Shown here piece by piece: positions 44,705-53,783 of a stretch of 64,000 nucleotides of DNA. Within the stretch, counting starts at the first letter, position 1. Each line of letters begins with the position of its first letter. Both the position numbers and the translations under genes were made by a program. The stretch spans positions 1 through 64,000 of the forward strand of contig WRMF01000006.1 of NCBI GenBank assembly GCA_009777245.1. The letters run 5' to 3'. This DNA is from Betaproteobacteria bacterium (GTDB lineage Bacteria; Pseudomonadota; Gammaproteobacteria; Burkholderiales; Rhodocyclaceae). The notes under the pieces were generated by a model, which worked only from the letters and a program-made list of their open reading frames with translations, ran no database searches and had not been told where the DNA came from.

Positions 44705-47700
44705 ATGCGTATTTCTGAAATCTGCATTCAGCGTCCCGTATTCGCCTCGGTGCTGTCCTTGGCGATAATGCTCCTGGGCCTGGTCTCCTATGGGCGGCTT
44801 GCCGTGCGCGAATACCCCAAGATTGACGAGCCGATCGTGACGGTCGCCACCACTTACCGGGGCGCCTCAGCGGAAATTGTCGAATCGAAGGTAACCCGCC
44901 CGCTGGAAGACTCTCTTGCCAGCATCGAGGGGATAGAGGTCATGACTTCCGTATCCAGGGCGGAGCGCAGTCAGGTTTCGGTGCGCTTCAAGGTAGAGCG
45001 CGACCCTGATTCCGCCGCTTCCGATGTGCGCGACCGGGTTTCACGCGCGCGCGGCAGATTGCCGGATGAAATTGACGAGCCGATCATTGCCAAGGTGGAA
45101 GCGGATGCCGACCCGATCATTCGTATCTCCTTTTCCTCCGAGCTGCATAGCCAGATGGAGATCAGCGATATAGCCACCCGTATTGTCAAGCCTCGTCTGC
45201 AAACCTTGCCCGGCATGGCGGATGTCGGCATTTTCGGGGAGAGACGGTTTGCCATGCGAATCTGGCTTGACAGATCGCGGCTGGCAGCCTACCAGATCAC
45301 GGTGCAGGATGTGGAGAACGCGCTTCGCCAGCAAAATGTGGAAATACCGGCAGGCCGCATTGAAAGCGCACAGCGGGAATTTTCCGTCATGGCGCGCACT
45401 ACGCTTAACGAGCCGGAGGAATTCGCCGCCATTATCATTAGAACCGTTCAGGGCTATCCGGTGCGATTGGGCGATCTGGGGCGAGTGGAAGTCGGCCCTG
45501 AATCCGAACGCAGCGCCTCCCGTTTCAACAGAAGAAGCTCCATCAACCTTGGCCTCATCAAACAGGCGACCGCCAACCCGATTACCGTGGCTCGCGCGCT
45601 GGATCAGGAATTGCCGCGCATCATAAGCGAATTGCCGGAAGGAATGCGTGTTGATATTTCCTATGACTCCACGACTTTCATTGACCGCTCGATCGAGGCT
45701 GTATTCAAAACCATTGGCGAAGCCATCCTGCTGGTCGTCCTGATCATCTTCTTTTTTCTGCGTAACCTGCGCTCCACCCTGATACCGCTGGTGACGATTC
45801 CTGTTTCCCTTGCCGGTGCGTTCGCGCTCATGCTCCTAATGGGCTTTACCATCAACACCCTTACCCTGCTGGCTATGGTGCTGGCAATCGGACTGGTGGT
45901 GGATGATGCCATTGTGGTGCTGGAAAACATCTATCGCCACATTGAGGCCGGTGTTCCGCGTGTAAAAGCCGCTATTCAGGGCGCAAGGGAAATCGGCTTT
46001 GCCATTGTGGCAATGACCATTACCCTTGCTGTCGTGTACGCGCCTGTCGCTTTCATAACCGGACGCACGGGCAAATTGTTCATTGAGTTTGCCTTGACTT
46101 TGGCGGGCGCGGTGCTGGTTTCCGGTTTTGTCGCGCTCACCCTCTCGCCGATGATGTGCGCCCGCCTCTTGAGGCATGAAAAGCAGCATGGACGTGTCTA
46201 TATCGCCATTGAGAACTTTCTGGACTGGCTGACTGTCGGGTATGGCCGCCTGCTGGATTTCACCCTTGCCCGACGCTGGCTGGTCATGTTGTCCTTTTTT
46301 GCGGTGGCGGGAGTTGGCGCTGTCTTTTTCAATATCATCAAATCGGAGTTGGCTCCTACTGAAGACAGGGGGTTCATCGTCGGCTCCTTCACCGGGCCGG
46401 AAGGCGCGACCTTGGCATATATGGACAAATACGCCCAACAGATTGAGGAGCTTTACGAGCAAATACCGGAAATCAACCGTTACAACCTCATCTTGGGTTC
46501 TCCCACCCTGAATCGTGGCATTTCATTCGGGCGACTGACCGACTGGAACGACCGCAAACGATCAGCGCAGGAAATTGCCGAGGAGTTGCGTCCGAAATTC
46601 GCCGCCATTCCGGGCGTGCTTGCTACGCCCACCTTGCCGCCCTCGCTGGGACAGGGCGGACGCAGCCAGCCGATCAACTTTATCATCGTAACCAGCGCCT
46701 CTTACGAAGATCTATCCAGGGTTACAGACGAATTCATGCAGGAAATCCGCAAAAATCCCGGTCTCACCAATCTGGATACCGACCTTCGTCTAAACATGCC
46801 AGAGCTTGACGTGCGCGTTGATAGGGAGCGAGCCGCCGATATGGGCGTGGCCGTGGAAACCATTGGTCGCACTCTGGAGACCATGCTGGGAGGACGGCAG
46901 GTGACGCGCTTTACCAGAGACAGCGAGCAATATGATGTCATAGTCAAGATTGAGGATGCCGAGCGCGCGACTCCCAGCGACATCAGTAACATTTTTGTGC
47001 GTAACCAAACCGGCGGCATGACTCCGCTTGCCAATCTGCTAACGGTGACGGAAACGATAAGCCCGCGCGAACTCAACCATTTCGCCCAGCGTCGCGCCGT
47101 AAGAATCACTGCCAGCCTTGCTCCCGGCTATACAATGGGAGAGGCGTTGCAATTCATGGACAGGGTCGCCGACCAAATCCTGCCACTGGGCTATGCGGTT
47201 GATTACGACGGACAATCGCGCGAATTCAGGCAATCTTCCGCCTCGCTGGTCGTTATTTTCCTGCTTGCGCTTGCTTTCATCTATCTTGTGCTGGCGGCTC
47301 AGTTCGAGAGTTTTCGCGATCCGTTCATCATCATGCTTACAGTACCGCTCTCCATGACCGGCGCGCTTCTTGCGCTCTATTTCAGCGGCGGAACCCTGAA
47401 TATCTACAGCCAGATAGGGCTGATAACCCTGGTGGGTCTGATTACCAAACACGGCATTTTGATTGTCGAATTCGCCAACCAGTTGCAGGAACAGGGGAAA
47501 TCCATCATGGAAGCCGTTGCCGAAGCGGCGCGGCTTCGGCTTCGCCCCATTCTCATGACGACCGGCGCGATGGTGCTGGGCGCGGTTCCTCTGGCTTTCG
47601 CCTCCGGCGCGGGCGCGGAGTCGAGGCAGCAAATCGGCTGGGTGATCGTAGGCGGCCTGTTGCTGGGTACTTTCTTCACGCTCTTTGTCGTACCCACCGT

Positions 47701-47746
47701 CTACACTTTTCTGGCAACCCGCATCGAGCGTCATCAGGAGGGCTGA
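44705..47746 (+). CDS. RND-superfamily efflux permease (AcrB/HAE1 type)
   Basis: Inner-membrane proton-driven exporter of 1013 residues. The N terminus ISEICIQRPVFASVLSLAIMLLG is typical of HAE1 pumps. Twelve membrane helices are expected. The proton-relay segment GLVVDDAIVVLENIYRH lies in TM4 with the Asp pair, and a second repeat half ends with LRLRPILMTTGAMVLGAVPLAFASGAGAESRQQIGW. Usually a periplasmic adaptor gene precedes and an OMF may follow; here neither is adjacent (upstream is the divergent hslO, downstream a terminator), so the pump must recruit partners encoded elsewhere. The substrate is unknown. Confidence 0.93.
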   Translation: MRISEICIQRPVFASVLSLAIMLLGLVSYGRLAVREYPKIDEPIVTVATTYRGASAEIVESKVTRPLEDSLASIEGIEVMTSVSRAERSQVSVRFKVERDPDSAASDVRDRVSRARGRLPDEIDEPIIAKVEADADPIIRISFSSELHSQMEISDIATRIVKPRLQTLPGMADVGIFGERRFAMRIWLDRSRLAAYQITVQDVENALRQQNVEIPAGRIESAQREFSVMARTTLNEPEEFAAIIIRTVQGYPVRLGDLGRVEVGPESERSASRFNRRSSINLGLIKQATANPITVARALDQELPRIISELPEGMRVDISYDSTTFIDRSIEAVFKTIGEAILLVVLIIFFFLRNLRSTLIPLVTIPVSLAGAFALMLLMGFTINTLTLLAMVLAIGLVVDDAIVVLENIYRHIEAGVPRVKAAIQGAREIGFAIVAMTITLAVVYAPVAFITGRTGKLFIEFALTLAGAVLVSGFVALTLSPMMCARLLRHEKQHGRVYIAIENFLDWLTVGYGRLLDFTLARRWLVMLSFFAVAGVGAVFFNIIKSELAPTEDRGFIVGSFTGPEGATLAYMDKYAQQIEELYEQIPEINRYNLILGSPTLNRGISFGRLTDWNDRKRSAQEIAEELRPKFAAIPGVLATPTLPPSLGQGGRSQPINFIIVTSASYEDLSRVTDEFMQEIRKNPGLTNLDTDLRLNMPELDVRVDRERAADMGVAVETIGRTLETMLGGRQVTRFTRDSEQYDVIVKIEDAERATPSDISNIFVRNQTGGMTPLANLLTVTETISPRELNHFAQRRAVRITASLAPGYTMGEALQFMDRVADQILPLGYAVDYDGQSREFRQSSASLVVIFLLALAFIYLVLAAQFESFRDPFIIMLTVPLSMTGALLALYFSGGTLNIYSQIGLITLVGLITKHGILIVEFANQLQEQGKSIMEAVAEAARLRLRPILMTTGAMVLGAVPLAFASGAGAESRQQIGWVIVGGLLLGTFFTLFVVPTVYTFLATRIERHQEG

Positions 47747-47749
47747 GCG

Positions 47750-47777
47750 CAAAAAACGGGGCGCTTTTGCGCCCCGT
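47750..47777 (-). terminator. Terminator for the Spy-like gene (minus strand)
   Basis: ACGGGGCGC-TTTT-GCGCCCCGT stem; on the minus strand it is followed by a T6 run (A run at 47751-47756). It also lies at the end of the plus-strand RND gene. Confidence 0.65.
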
Positions 47778-47782
47778 CGGGT

Positions 47783-47863
47783 GAGTCACCCTTCAGCTCC
47801 ACAAAACAACTGTCTCGCTTACCCCACCATAAATGGCGAGGCAAGCGAGACGCGTGGTCAAGC
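47783..47863. repeat. Composite intergenic repeat, partial copy
   Basis: GTGAGTCACCCTTCAGCTCC, ACAAAACAACTGTCTCGCTT, CCATAAATGGCGAGGC and GCGAGACGCGTGGTC. It matches the right two thirds of the 30.4-kb copy; the hairpin part is missing. Confidence 0.7.
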
Positions 47864-47877
47864 CGAAGGATGAGTTT

Positions 47878-48393
47878 TTACCATCCCCATCCCCGACCAC
47901 GCTTGCCATCACGCCAGCGCGGCGAATGCCAGTCGTCAAATATTTTCTTCTGCTCGGCGCTCAGGCTGGCGTAAAAAGTATTCAACACGGAAAGGCGCTT
48001 GTCCATCGTGTCCTGGTATTGGCGGGAGAGTTCCAGCCGCTTTTCCATCCGCTCAGGAGCGGAAAGCCCCATAAACTCTGCCGGGTCAGGACGCGCGGCA
48101 AACCGCGTTTCCGCTATCGCCAGCATTTGCTCGTTGAAGGTTTTCCAGGCGGCTTCCTGATTCGGAGCGATTTTCAGGATTTCCTTCAGTCTTGCGTGAC
48201 GCGTCATCATGCGCTCCTTGACGGCTTCCTCGCTCCAGCCGCCGCCATAACCGCCGCCGTAGCCGCCATAGTAACAGTCGCCGCAACCGCCTCCGCGATG
48301 GTATCCGCCGCCCCAGCCCTGGGCGCTGGCAACGCCTGCGCCAAGCGCGAGACTGGCAGCCGTGAGAAAAGTGACAATGGTTTTTCTGTTCAT
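47878..48393 (-). CDS. Spy/CpxP-like periplasmic protein (LTXXQ type)
   Basis: Exported protein of 171 residues with signal peptide MNRKTIVTFLTAASLALGAGVASAQ. After a Gly/Tyr-rich stretch with one Cys pair (GGGCGDCYYGGYGGG), an all-helical part carries two LTXXQ-like turns (ILKIAPNQEAAWKTF; SLSAEQKKIFDDW), as in Spy/CpxP chaperones and metal-responsive relatives. The Trp/Arg/Gly tail and Gly-rich linker are unusual. It may act as a chaperone or metal-stress protein of the periplasm. Confidence 0.78.
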   Translation of the reverse strand: MNRKTIVTFLTAASLALGAGVASAQGWGGGYHRGGGCGDCYYGGYGGGYGGGWSEEAVKERMMTRHARLKEILKIAPNQEAAWKTFNEQMLAIAETRFAARPDPAEFMGLSAPERMEKRLELSRQYQDTMDKRLSVLNTFYASLSAEQKKIFDDWHSPRWRDGKRGRGWGW

Positions 48394-48546
48394 TTCAAAC
48401 TCCTTAAAAAAATTGATGAGACCTGCAAGAGTAATTAAAGCCTGAAATTGTAAAAAAGATATTTCGTTTGGGGACTTGATTGTTTCAGATTGTTAAAAAC
48501 TTCCCGCAATCCGCACGTAACTCGTGAAATATGGCGACCACCGCAA

Positions 48547-49521
48547 TCAAACCGCTTTCAGACCCAATTTTGCAAAGAGGGCGTCATCAAGGCTCACATC
48601 GGAGTTGCCCGTGGTCAGCAACGCTTCGCCATAGAAAATGGAATTTGCGCCTGCGAAAAAACAAAGCGCCTGCAATTCCTCGCTCATCTCCATGCGTCCG
48701 GCGGAAAGGCGCACCCAGGAGGCAGGCATAATGATACGGGCGGCGGCAATCGTGCGGACAAATTCAAAGGAATCAAGCGAAGGCGAATTACCCAAGGGCG
48801 TGCCGGAAACAGGAACCAGATGGTTGATCGGCACAGACTCCGGCGGCTTTGGCAAACCGGCAAGCTCCGCTAACATCGCGGCGCGGTTTTCGCGCGATTC
48901 GCCCATCCCGATAATGCCGCCGGAACAGATGTTAAGTCCAGCTTCCTGCGCCCTGTTTAGCGTATTCAGCCGGTCATCATAGGTATGGCTCTGGACGACC
49001 TGACCATAAAATTCCCGATCAGTATCGAGATTATGGTTGTAATAATCCAGACCCGCATTTTTTAACTTCCTTGCCTGTCCTTCCTCCAACATGCCCAGGG
49101 TGACGCAGGTCTCAAGCCCAAGCGCCTTTACGCCCTGCACCATCTCCAGCACTTTTTCCAGATCGGCCTCTTTCGGGCTTTTCCATGCCGCCCCCATGCA
49201 AAAACGGGAAGCGCCTTTCTCCTTGGCGGCGCGGGCAGCGGTGAGCACCTCTTCCAGCGGCAGCAACCGCTCGCGCTCTACCGCGCCATATCGCGCCGAC
49301 TGGGCGCAATAGCCGCAATCTTCGGAACAGCCGCCGGTCTTGATGGAAAGCAGGGTTGAACGCTGGATGGCATTGGCGTCAAAATTCAGCCGGTGCGTCT
49401 CATGCGCCCGCCAAAGAAGATCCATGAAAGGCAACTCATAAAGGGCGAGCACATCCGCAGTCGTCCAGAGAGGACGGTCGACCAGCATGGAAGAAAGAGT
49501 TTCGGCAATGGCCTGCGACAT
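48547..49521 (-). CDS. bioB: Biotin synthase
   Basis: Radical SAM enzyme that inserts sulfur into dethiobiotin; 324 residues. The SAM cluster motif is [11 protein letters not shown]. Also visible are [34 protein letters not shown] and the C-terminal [13 protein letters not shown]. The rest of the bio operon is absent; comF lies divergently upstream with 61 bases between the starts. Biotin synthase uses cysteine-derived sulfur, a loose metabolic link to the sulfur operon. Confidence 0.96.
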   Translation of the reverse strand: MSQAIAETLSSMLVDRPLWTTADVLALYELPFMDLLWRAHETHRLNFDANAIQRSTLLSIKTGGCSEDCGYCAQSARYGAVERERLLPLEEVLTAARAAKEKGASRFCMGAAWKSPKEADLEKVLEMVQGVKALGLETCVTLGMLEEGQARKLKNAGLDYYNHNLDTDREFYGQVVQSHTYDDRLNTLNRAQEAGLNICSGGIIGMGESRENRAAMLAELAGLPKPPESVPINHLVPVSGTPLGNSPSLDSFEFVRTIAAARIIMPASWVRLSAGRMEMSEELQALCFFAGANSIFYGEALLTTGNSDVSLDDALFAKLGLKAV

Positions 49522-49582
49522 GGGACAATCCGCGATAAAAGCGCCGTATCTTCAATTAACTCCTGCCAGAAGTCAATTCATA

Positions 49583-50317
49583 ATGCTCGGAATTTCCCTG
49601 CCCAACTCCTGCACATCTGTTCTCTCACGAACGCTTGATATTCTTCTGCCGCCGATTTGTCTCCTTTGCGGCTCGCCTTCTTGCGAACCACACGGCGACG
49701 GCGTGCTCTGCTCCGGTTGTCTTGCCGATTTGCCGATGTTGCCTACACTTTGCTGCCCAATCTGTCTGGTTACGACCACGCGCGGCGAACGCTGCGGCGA
49801 TTGCCTGCAACATCCGCCCGCCTTCACAAAAGCACACGCGCTTTACCGCTATGCCTTTCCGCTTGATCGCTTGATTCACGCCCTGAAATATAACGCGCAG
49901 TTGGCTCTGGCAAATGCCTGGGGGCGGCATCTTGCTCTTGCTCTGTCTGAAGTCGCGGCGGATTGCGTGCTGCCGCTTCCGCTTCATGCCGAGCGGATCA
50001 AGGAGCGCGGCTTCAATCAGGCGTTGGAAATTGCCCGCGCATTGGCGCGCGCTCGCGGCCTCAAATTGGATACTGACAGTTTGGAAAAAACGCGCCCGAC
50101 TCCGCCGCAGACAGGGCTGACCTTGAAGGCGCGGCGTAAAAATCAGCGGGGCGCGTTTGCATCTTCCCGTGATTTCTCCGGACAAACCCTGCTGTTGGTC
50201 GACGATGTGCTCACGACCGGCGCAACCTGTAGGGAAGCCGCGCGGATACTGAAGCTGCATGGAGCCAGGGAAGTGCATGTCGCAGTCGTCGCGCGCGCCG
50301 AACGGCATCAACTCTAG
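49583..50317 (+). CDS. comF: ComF/GntX-family phosphoribosyltransferase-like protein
   Basis: Protein of 244 residues. I choose the ATG at 49583 because the longer frame overlaps the divergent bioB start. An N-terminal double zinc ribbon (CLLCG, CSGC, CPIC, CGDC) precedes a type I phosphoribosyltransferase domain (FNQALEIARALAR; LLLVDDVLTTGATCREAARIL, the PRPP-binding loop). ComF proteins are needed for handling transforming DNA in competent bacteria; the type IV pilin in this window would fit natural competence, but that is inference. Confidence 0.9.
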   Translation: MLGISLPNSCTSVLSRTLDILLPPICLLCGSPSCEPHGDGVLCSGCLADLPMLPTLCCPICLVTTTRGERCGDCLQHPPAFTKAHALYRYAFPLDRLIHALKYNAQLALANAWGRHLALALSEVAADCVLPLPLHAERIKERGFNQALEIARALARARGLKLDTDSLEKTRPTPPQTGLTLKARRKNQRGAFASSRDFSGQTLLLVDDVLTTGATCREAARILKLHGAREVHVAVVARAERHQL

Positions 50318-50401
50318 AGCGTGTCGTCTGTCAGCCTGTTCCATAAGATGCTCTCCTGTTTGCCAAAAATTCAGAATATACAAGCTATTGACGACACGCT
50401 C
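50317..50401. repeat. 85-bp element with 12-bp perfect inverted ends
   Basis: GAGCGTGTCGTC (50317-50328) and GACGACACGCTC (50390-50401) enclose 61 bases with no open frame. The left end overlaps the comF stop. It looks like a miniature element or a long-loop terminator; no flanking duplication is evident. The rest of the gap (50402-50548) shows no gene. Confidence 0.5.
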
Positions 50402-50548
50402 CAAAGGCCTGGACATTGTGTGCAGGGATCGCGTTACGCTTCATATCTGCCTGCGCCATAGGCACTATGCGTTTGGCGCATTTGCGCCGTAGTCTCTCGT
50501 TCGCCGCAGGGTGTGCGGGAATAAGTGCCACAACCGAAGTGAAAAGCC

Positions 50549-50586
50549 GAAAACGCCCCTGGGCTTCAAGCCCAGGGGATGTTTTC
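50549..50586. terminator. Strong bidirectional terminator hairpin
   Basis: CCCCTGGGCTT and AAGCCCAGGGG pair perfectly, flanked by GAAAAC and GTTTTC that extend the stem and give T runs in both directions. It separates comF from the convergent lipoprotein gene. Confidence 0.8.
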
Positions 50587-50614
50587 GTTTTAGCCAAGGT
50601 TGGCTATTTGGCGG

Positions 50615-51274
50615 CTATTGCGTCGCTTGGGGTTGCGCTATGAGCAGAGACCGCTCAGGCAGGCCAATAGCCTTGCACAGAGCGTCAAGTCCGGCCTGGA
50701 ATAAAGCTATCGGCTGCATAGCCTGATCCAGCGGCAGTTCAACTTCAATTGCTGTGACAGACTCCCCGACTGCCCTAATCGCTTTTAATACGACTACGGC
50801 TGTTTGTGCGTAAGTATATTTAACTGACCCGTCAAGATCCCCGAACAACAGCATGTTAGACATTTCCTGTCCGAGTACATCATACCCTTCTCGCCTTGCA
50901 ACAAGCGAATCTGGTTGCTCAGCGTATTTCCCCAGACTTATCCTTCCGATTCTGCCAGTTATACGAGACGCCTGAAATATCCCGTCCAATTCATACACAA
51001 CTGTGGTCTGATTACGGGAATCTGCAACTTGAATCCCCGCATTAGCCAGCGCGTACCTGAATTCATCAGTCAGACGCGGGCTATCCACCACAACCGCATA
51101 CACGACATTATCCATATCCCCTCTAACATGAACATCGCTATCCGCAATGCGGGTCGCAAGCTGGGATTGCAGAGGCAGTTCATTTGTTTTGCGAGGCGCG
51201 ACACCTCCAACAGCTGCGCATCCAGACAGCACCGTCAGAATCAGCGTGATGGACAGTAGTTTTGCATGTTTCAT
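50615..51274 (-). CDS. Lipoprotein of unknown function, TraN cluster
   Basis: Lipoprotein of 219 residues with a signal peptide ending LTVLSGCAA (lipobox LSGC), AAGGAGA before the ATG. The body has a YALANAGIQVADSRNQTTVVYEL segment and conserved-looking RIGRISLGKY and DGSVKYTYAQTAVVVLKAI parts. I do not recognise a named family. The helix followed by a V-rich strand resembles the segment REAFRKSGYEVVANEADSKA in the exported protein two genes upstream, so they may share a fold. It is last in a four-gene minus-strand cluster. Confidence 0.7.
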   Translation of the reverse strand: MKHAKLLSITLILTVLSGCAAVGGVAPRKTNELPLQSQLATRIADSDVHVRGDMDNVVYAVVVDSPRLTDEFRYALANAGIQVADSRNQTTVVYELDGIFQASRITGRIGRISLGKYAEQPDSLVARREGYDVLGQEMSNMLLFGDLDGSVKYTYAQTAVVVLKAIRAVGESVTAIEVELPLDQAMQPIALFQAGLDALCKAIGLPERSLLIAQPQATQ

Positions 51275-51401
51275 TTCATTCTCCTTGCGGTTTGGTTAAA
51301 AGTTAAGCAGAATTTGCTCACTGATTGAACTATCATACCCAAACAGGCAGAGCAATTCTGCAAAATCTTCGATTTTTTTCGCCGTTTTCCATCGTGCCGC
51401 G

Positions 51402-52918
51402 CTATAAGCCCAACCCAAGGCAACCGTCGTCCCAAGTGTCTGTGCAGATGGGGTCGCAGTACCAGTGAACAAAAAAGGTCACACTCCACATGGCTGTGCT
51501 GTACCCATTGGCGTTATGGATTGAGAGTACGTTTTTGCCCTCTTTGAGCAAATGTCGTATGTCCAGAGTGTGATTGCGCCCACTGCCAATATCACCCCGA
51601 TTTAACTGGGGATAAGCCAGTCTGCTGGCCTGAGTGGTTGGACATTGGGATGCGGTTCCTGTGCAAGTCCCGTTATACAACACATCAAATCCACCAGGAA
51701 ACACGGATGTTGCACGAACGAATCGTGTCAGACAATTATCGTTCCCGCCATAATGCGGCGCGCCAGAAGAGCAAGAACCGCCTGTTTTTGGTCCATATAC
51801 GCTCCTGCCGGAGATGTGCATGACCACAAAATCGTCATTCATCTGTATTGCGGGAATATCATCACCAACCAAATGAGTCAGCTCAAATCTTGCTATATTG
51901 CTGACACCTACCACGCTAAATTCAAATTGAGTTGTTGACAAGGCAATTCCGCTGTTTTGTGTAGTGGAAAAGCGCATCCGACCTGTCCCGAAGTCATGTC
52001 CGATAGCTATGCCGACATTATGCGAAGTGTAAATTTGCCGTACAGAGGAATAATCAACCCCATGAATATCGCAATTACCGCCGCCCGGCCTGCACGTGAC
52101 CACCAGAGTGCGATTGCAGTTCAGCGTCTGCCTGTTCTCGGGCTTGATGTCGCATTGATACCTCTTTTTCCAATCCACATCCACAACATTGCCTACTGAA
52201 CACTGCCCCGTCCCCAGTTGCGATAGCGTGTGCCTGCATTGATAAAGGTGATCCGCGTCAATGTCCAGAACATGACCTATGGAGCAGAAAACGTCGTCAG
52301 GGTCATGCGCCAGCTCCTCACCGCAAACTTCGTACTCGAAGTCCCCGCCGTGATCGAGCGTGACTTCCTTGCAGTCCGTATAATGCCCCATGCCGCCTAC
52401 CCCATAGGCTTCAGGGTCGGCCATGATTTGCTTGCCCAGAAGGATCATCGAGTCGTCCTTCTTGATAAGCATGTCCGCTATACCCCTTGATTCAGCCGCC
52501 TGATTGATCATTCTCACAGCCTCGCACCTTTGCTGGTCGTTTTCAGGGTCGTTGCCCATATTGCACTGCACGTTCAGATTGAACCCGCTTTGAAGCTGCG
52601 GTTGCACAATGCCCTGATCCCCAGTCCAGAACTGGCTGTGTTCGGGCGAGCCGGTATCGAAATCAATGATCTGGCGGACGTAGTCTTCGCTGAAGATGGT
52701 GTTGTACGCTTCCTGACCTGCCACGGAGCCATCTCCTCCCTGCTTGCCGAGATTAAACGCTTCTTCCTGGCTCATCTGTGCAAAAACAGGCGAAGCCACA
52801 AACGCAAAAACGACAGCTATGTATTTGCAATAACCGGATAGGGCAAAACCGTTACCCTGTAGGGGGGGGGGGTAGTATTTCCCAGAGTTAATCCAGGAAG
52901 GAAGAGGGCGCGGGTCAT
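51402..52918 (-). CDS. TraN-like surface protein, N-terminal part, start out of frame by a poly-C tract
   Basis: Cys-rich exported protein. The frame from a GTG at 52799 gives 465 residues, but this cuts into a signal peptide (KYIAVVFAFVASPVFAQ) that is only complete upstream. An ATG at 52918 with AGGAAA in front, 16 bases after the previous stop, is one base out of frame: a C11 run (52862-52872) would need 12 or 9 C to join it, giving 505 residues. The body has paired cysteines (CNMGNDPENDQQRC, CSIGHVLDIDADHLYQC, CSVGNVVDVDWKKRYQC) and a lectin-like second half, compatible with TraN mating-pair stabilisation proteins, but lacks the TraN C terminus, which is encoded two genes upstream. It is probably phase-variable, or a sequencing artefact. 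Confidence 0.65.
52862..52872. repeat. Poly-G/poly-C tract (11), candidate contingency locus
   Basis: Eleven G on the plus strand, that is eleven C in the coding direction, between the ribosome-site-bearing ATG (52918) and the signal-peptide codons of the TraN-like gene. With 11 the ATG frame stops soon after; with 12 or 9 it runs through the whole gene. Confidence 0.75.
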
Positions 52919-52934
52919 TGGTGGTTTCCTGGAT

Positions 52935-53783
52935 TTACTCGGACGTGTCAGTCCTGGACGAGGACGATGGCACGGCAGTTATTTTGGGAAAGCGAATTCG
53001 CGGCGCATCCTCTCCGTATGGCTCGAAAATGTCGTCAAACATGCGTTCCAATAAAGGCACTATTGGGATGTGGTTAGCCGATGCGACATACCATCTCCCA
53101 GCCGTAATAGATTTCCCTTCAGAGGCAATTGTGACGTGCACAACGGCTTCCGTGAAATAATTCTTGGTAGCCTTCTTTTTTGCAGGAACGGCGTCAGTTA
53201 GCACATATACCCCACCGGGGACAGAGGAAACCGCCATATGCCCATAGATAGGCGTGTCTTTCAGTTGGAATTGTCTCATTGGGTTTGCGGCGCGGGCTGA
53301 CAAGGCTCTATACGCTGATTCATCCTTAAAGCCCCATTGACCCAATTGCCACAATGGTCCCTTTTTCATCCAAACGCAATGAGTCGCCGCATCAATTAGT
53401 GCGCCAAGTAAGCTGCCTGAACCGGCGCGCTTTGCCTGAGTAGACCCGTCGTCATTTACCTTTACGTCAATCCGGATTCTGACTACAGCCTTGGAATCCG
53501 CCTCATTTGCGACTACTTCATAGCCACTCTTGCGGAATGCCTCTCTTAGCAGCTCCTGTAGCGTATTGTCCCAATCTCCATCATCATAAATCGAAACCCA
53601 CATAGGCTTGTTGGAAATAGAGATGTCGGGGTCTATGAGCTGACGGCAGGGAGTTTGATCTGCATAGACAGGCGGAATGCGCAACTCCGCGCTGACCACG
53701 CCAGAAGCCAGAAACAAGACAGGAGCAATACCTGCCAGAAAAAGTCGCTTCAATGCGCGACGATTCAAGAAACGTTCAATCAT
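52935..53783 (-). CDS. Exported protein of unknown function, TraN cluster
   Basis: Protein of 282 residues. The start chosen (MIERFLNRRALKRLFLAG) opens a signal peptide ending ASGVVSA and overlaps the upstream TraN-C gene by eight bases, suggesting coupled translation. Visible: WVSIYDDGDWDNTLQELLREAF, VVRIRIDVKVNDDGST, GALIDAATHCVW, and a Ser-rich tail (VPSSSSRTDTSE). I do not recognise the family. Because it lies between the two halves of a TraN-like protein, a role in assembling or anchoring that surface protein is plausible but unproven. Confidence 0.7.
   Translation of the reverse strand: MIERFLNRRALKRLFLAGIAPVLFLASGVVSAELRIPPVYADQTPCRQLIDPDISISNKPMWVSIYDDGDWDNTLQELLREAFRKSGYEVVANEADSKAVVRIRIDVKVNDDGSTQAKRAGSGSLLGALIDAATHCVWMKKGPLWQLGQWGFKDESAYRALSARAANPMRQFQLKDTPIYGHMAVSSVPGGVYVLTDAVPAKKKATKNYFTEAVVHVTIASEGKSITAGRWYVASANHIPIVPLLERMFDDIFEPYGEDAPRIRFPKITAVPSSSSRTDTSE

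Noticed and set aside
44705-47746. Complete tripartite efflux operon
   Set aside because: Only the RND permease is present; no adaptor or outer-membrane channel gene flanks it.
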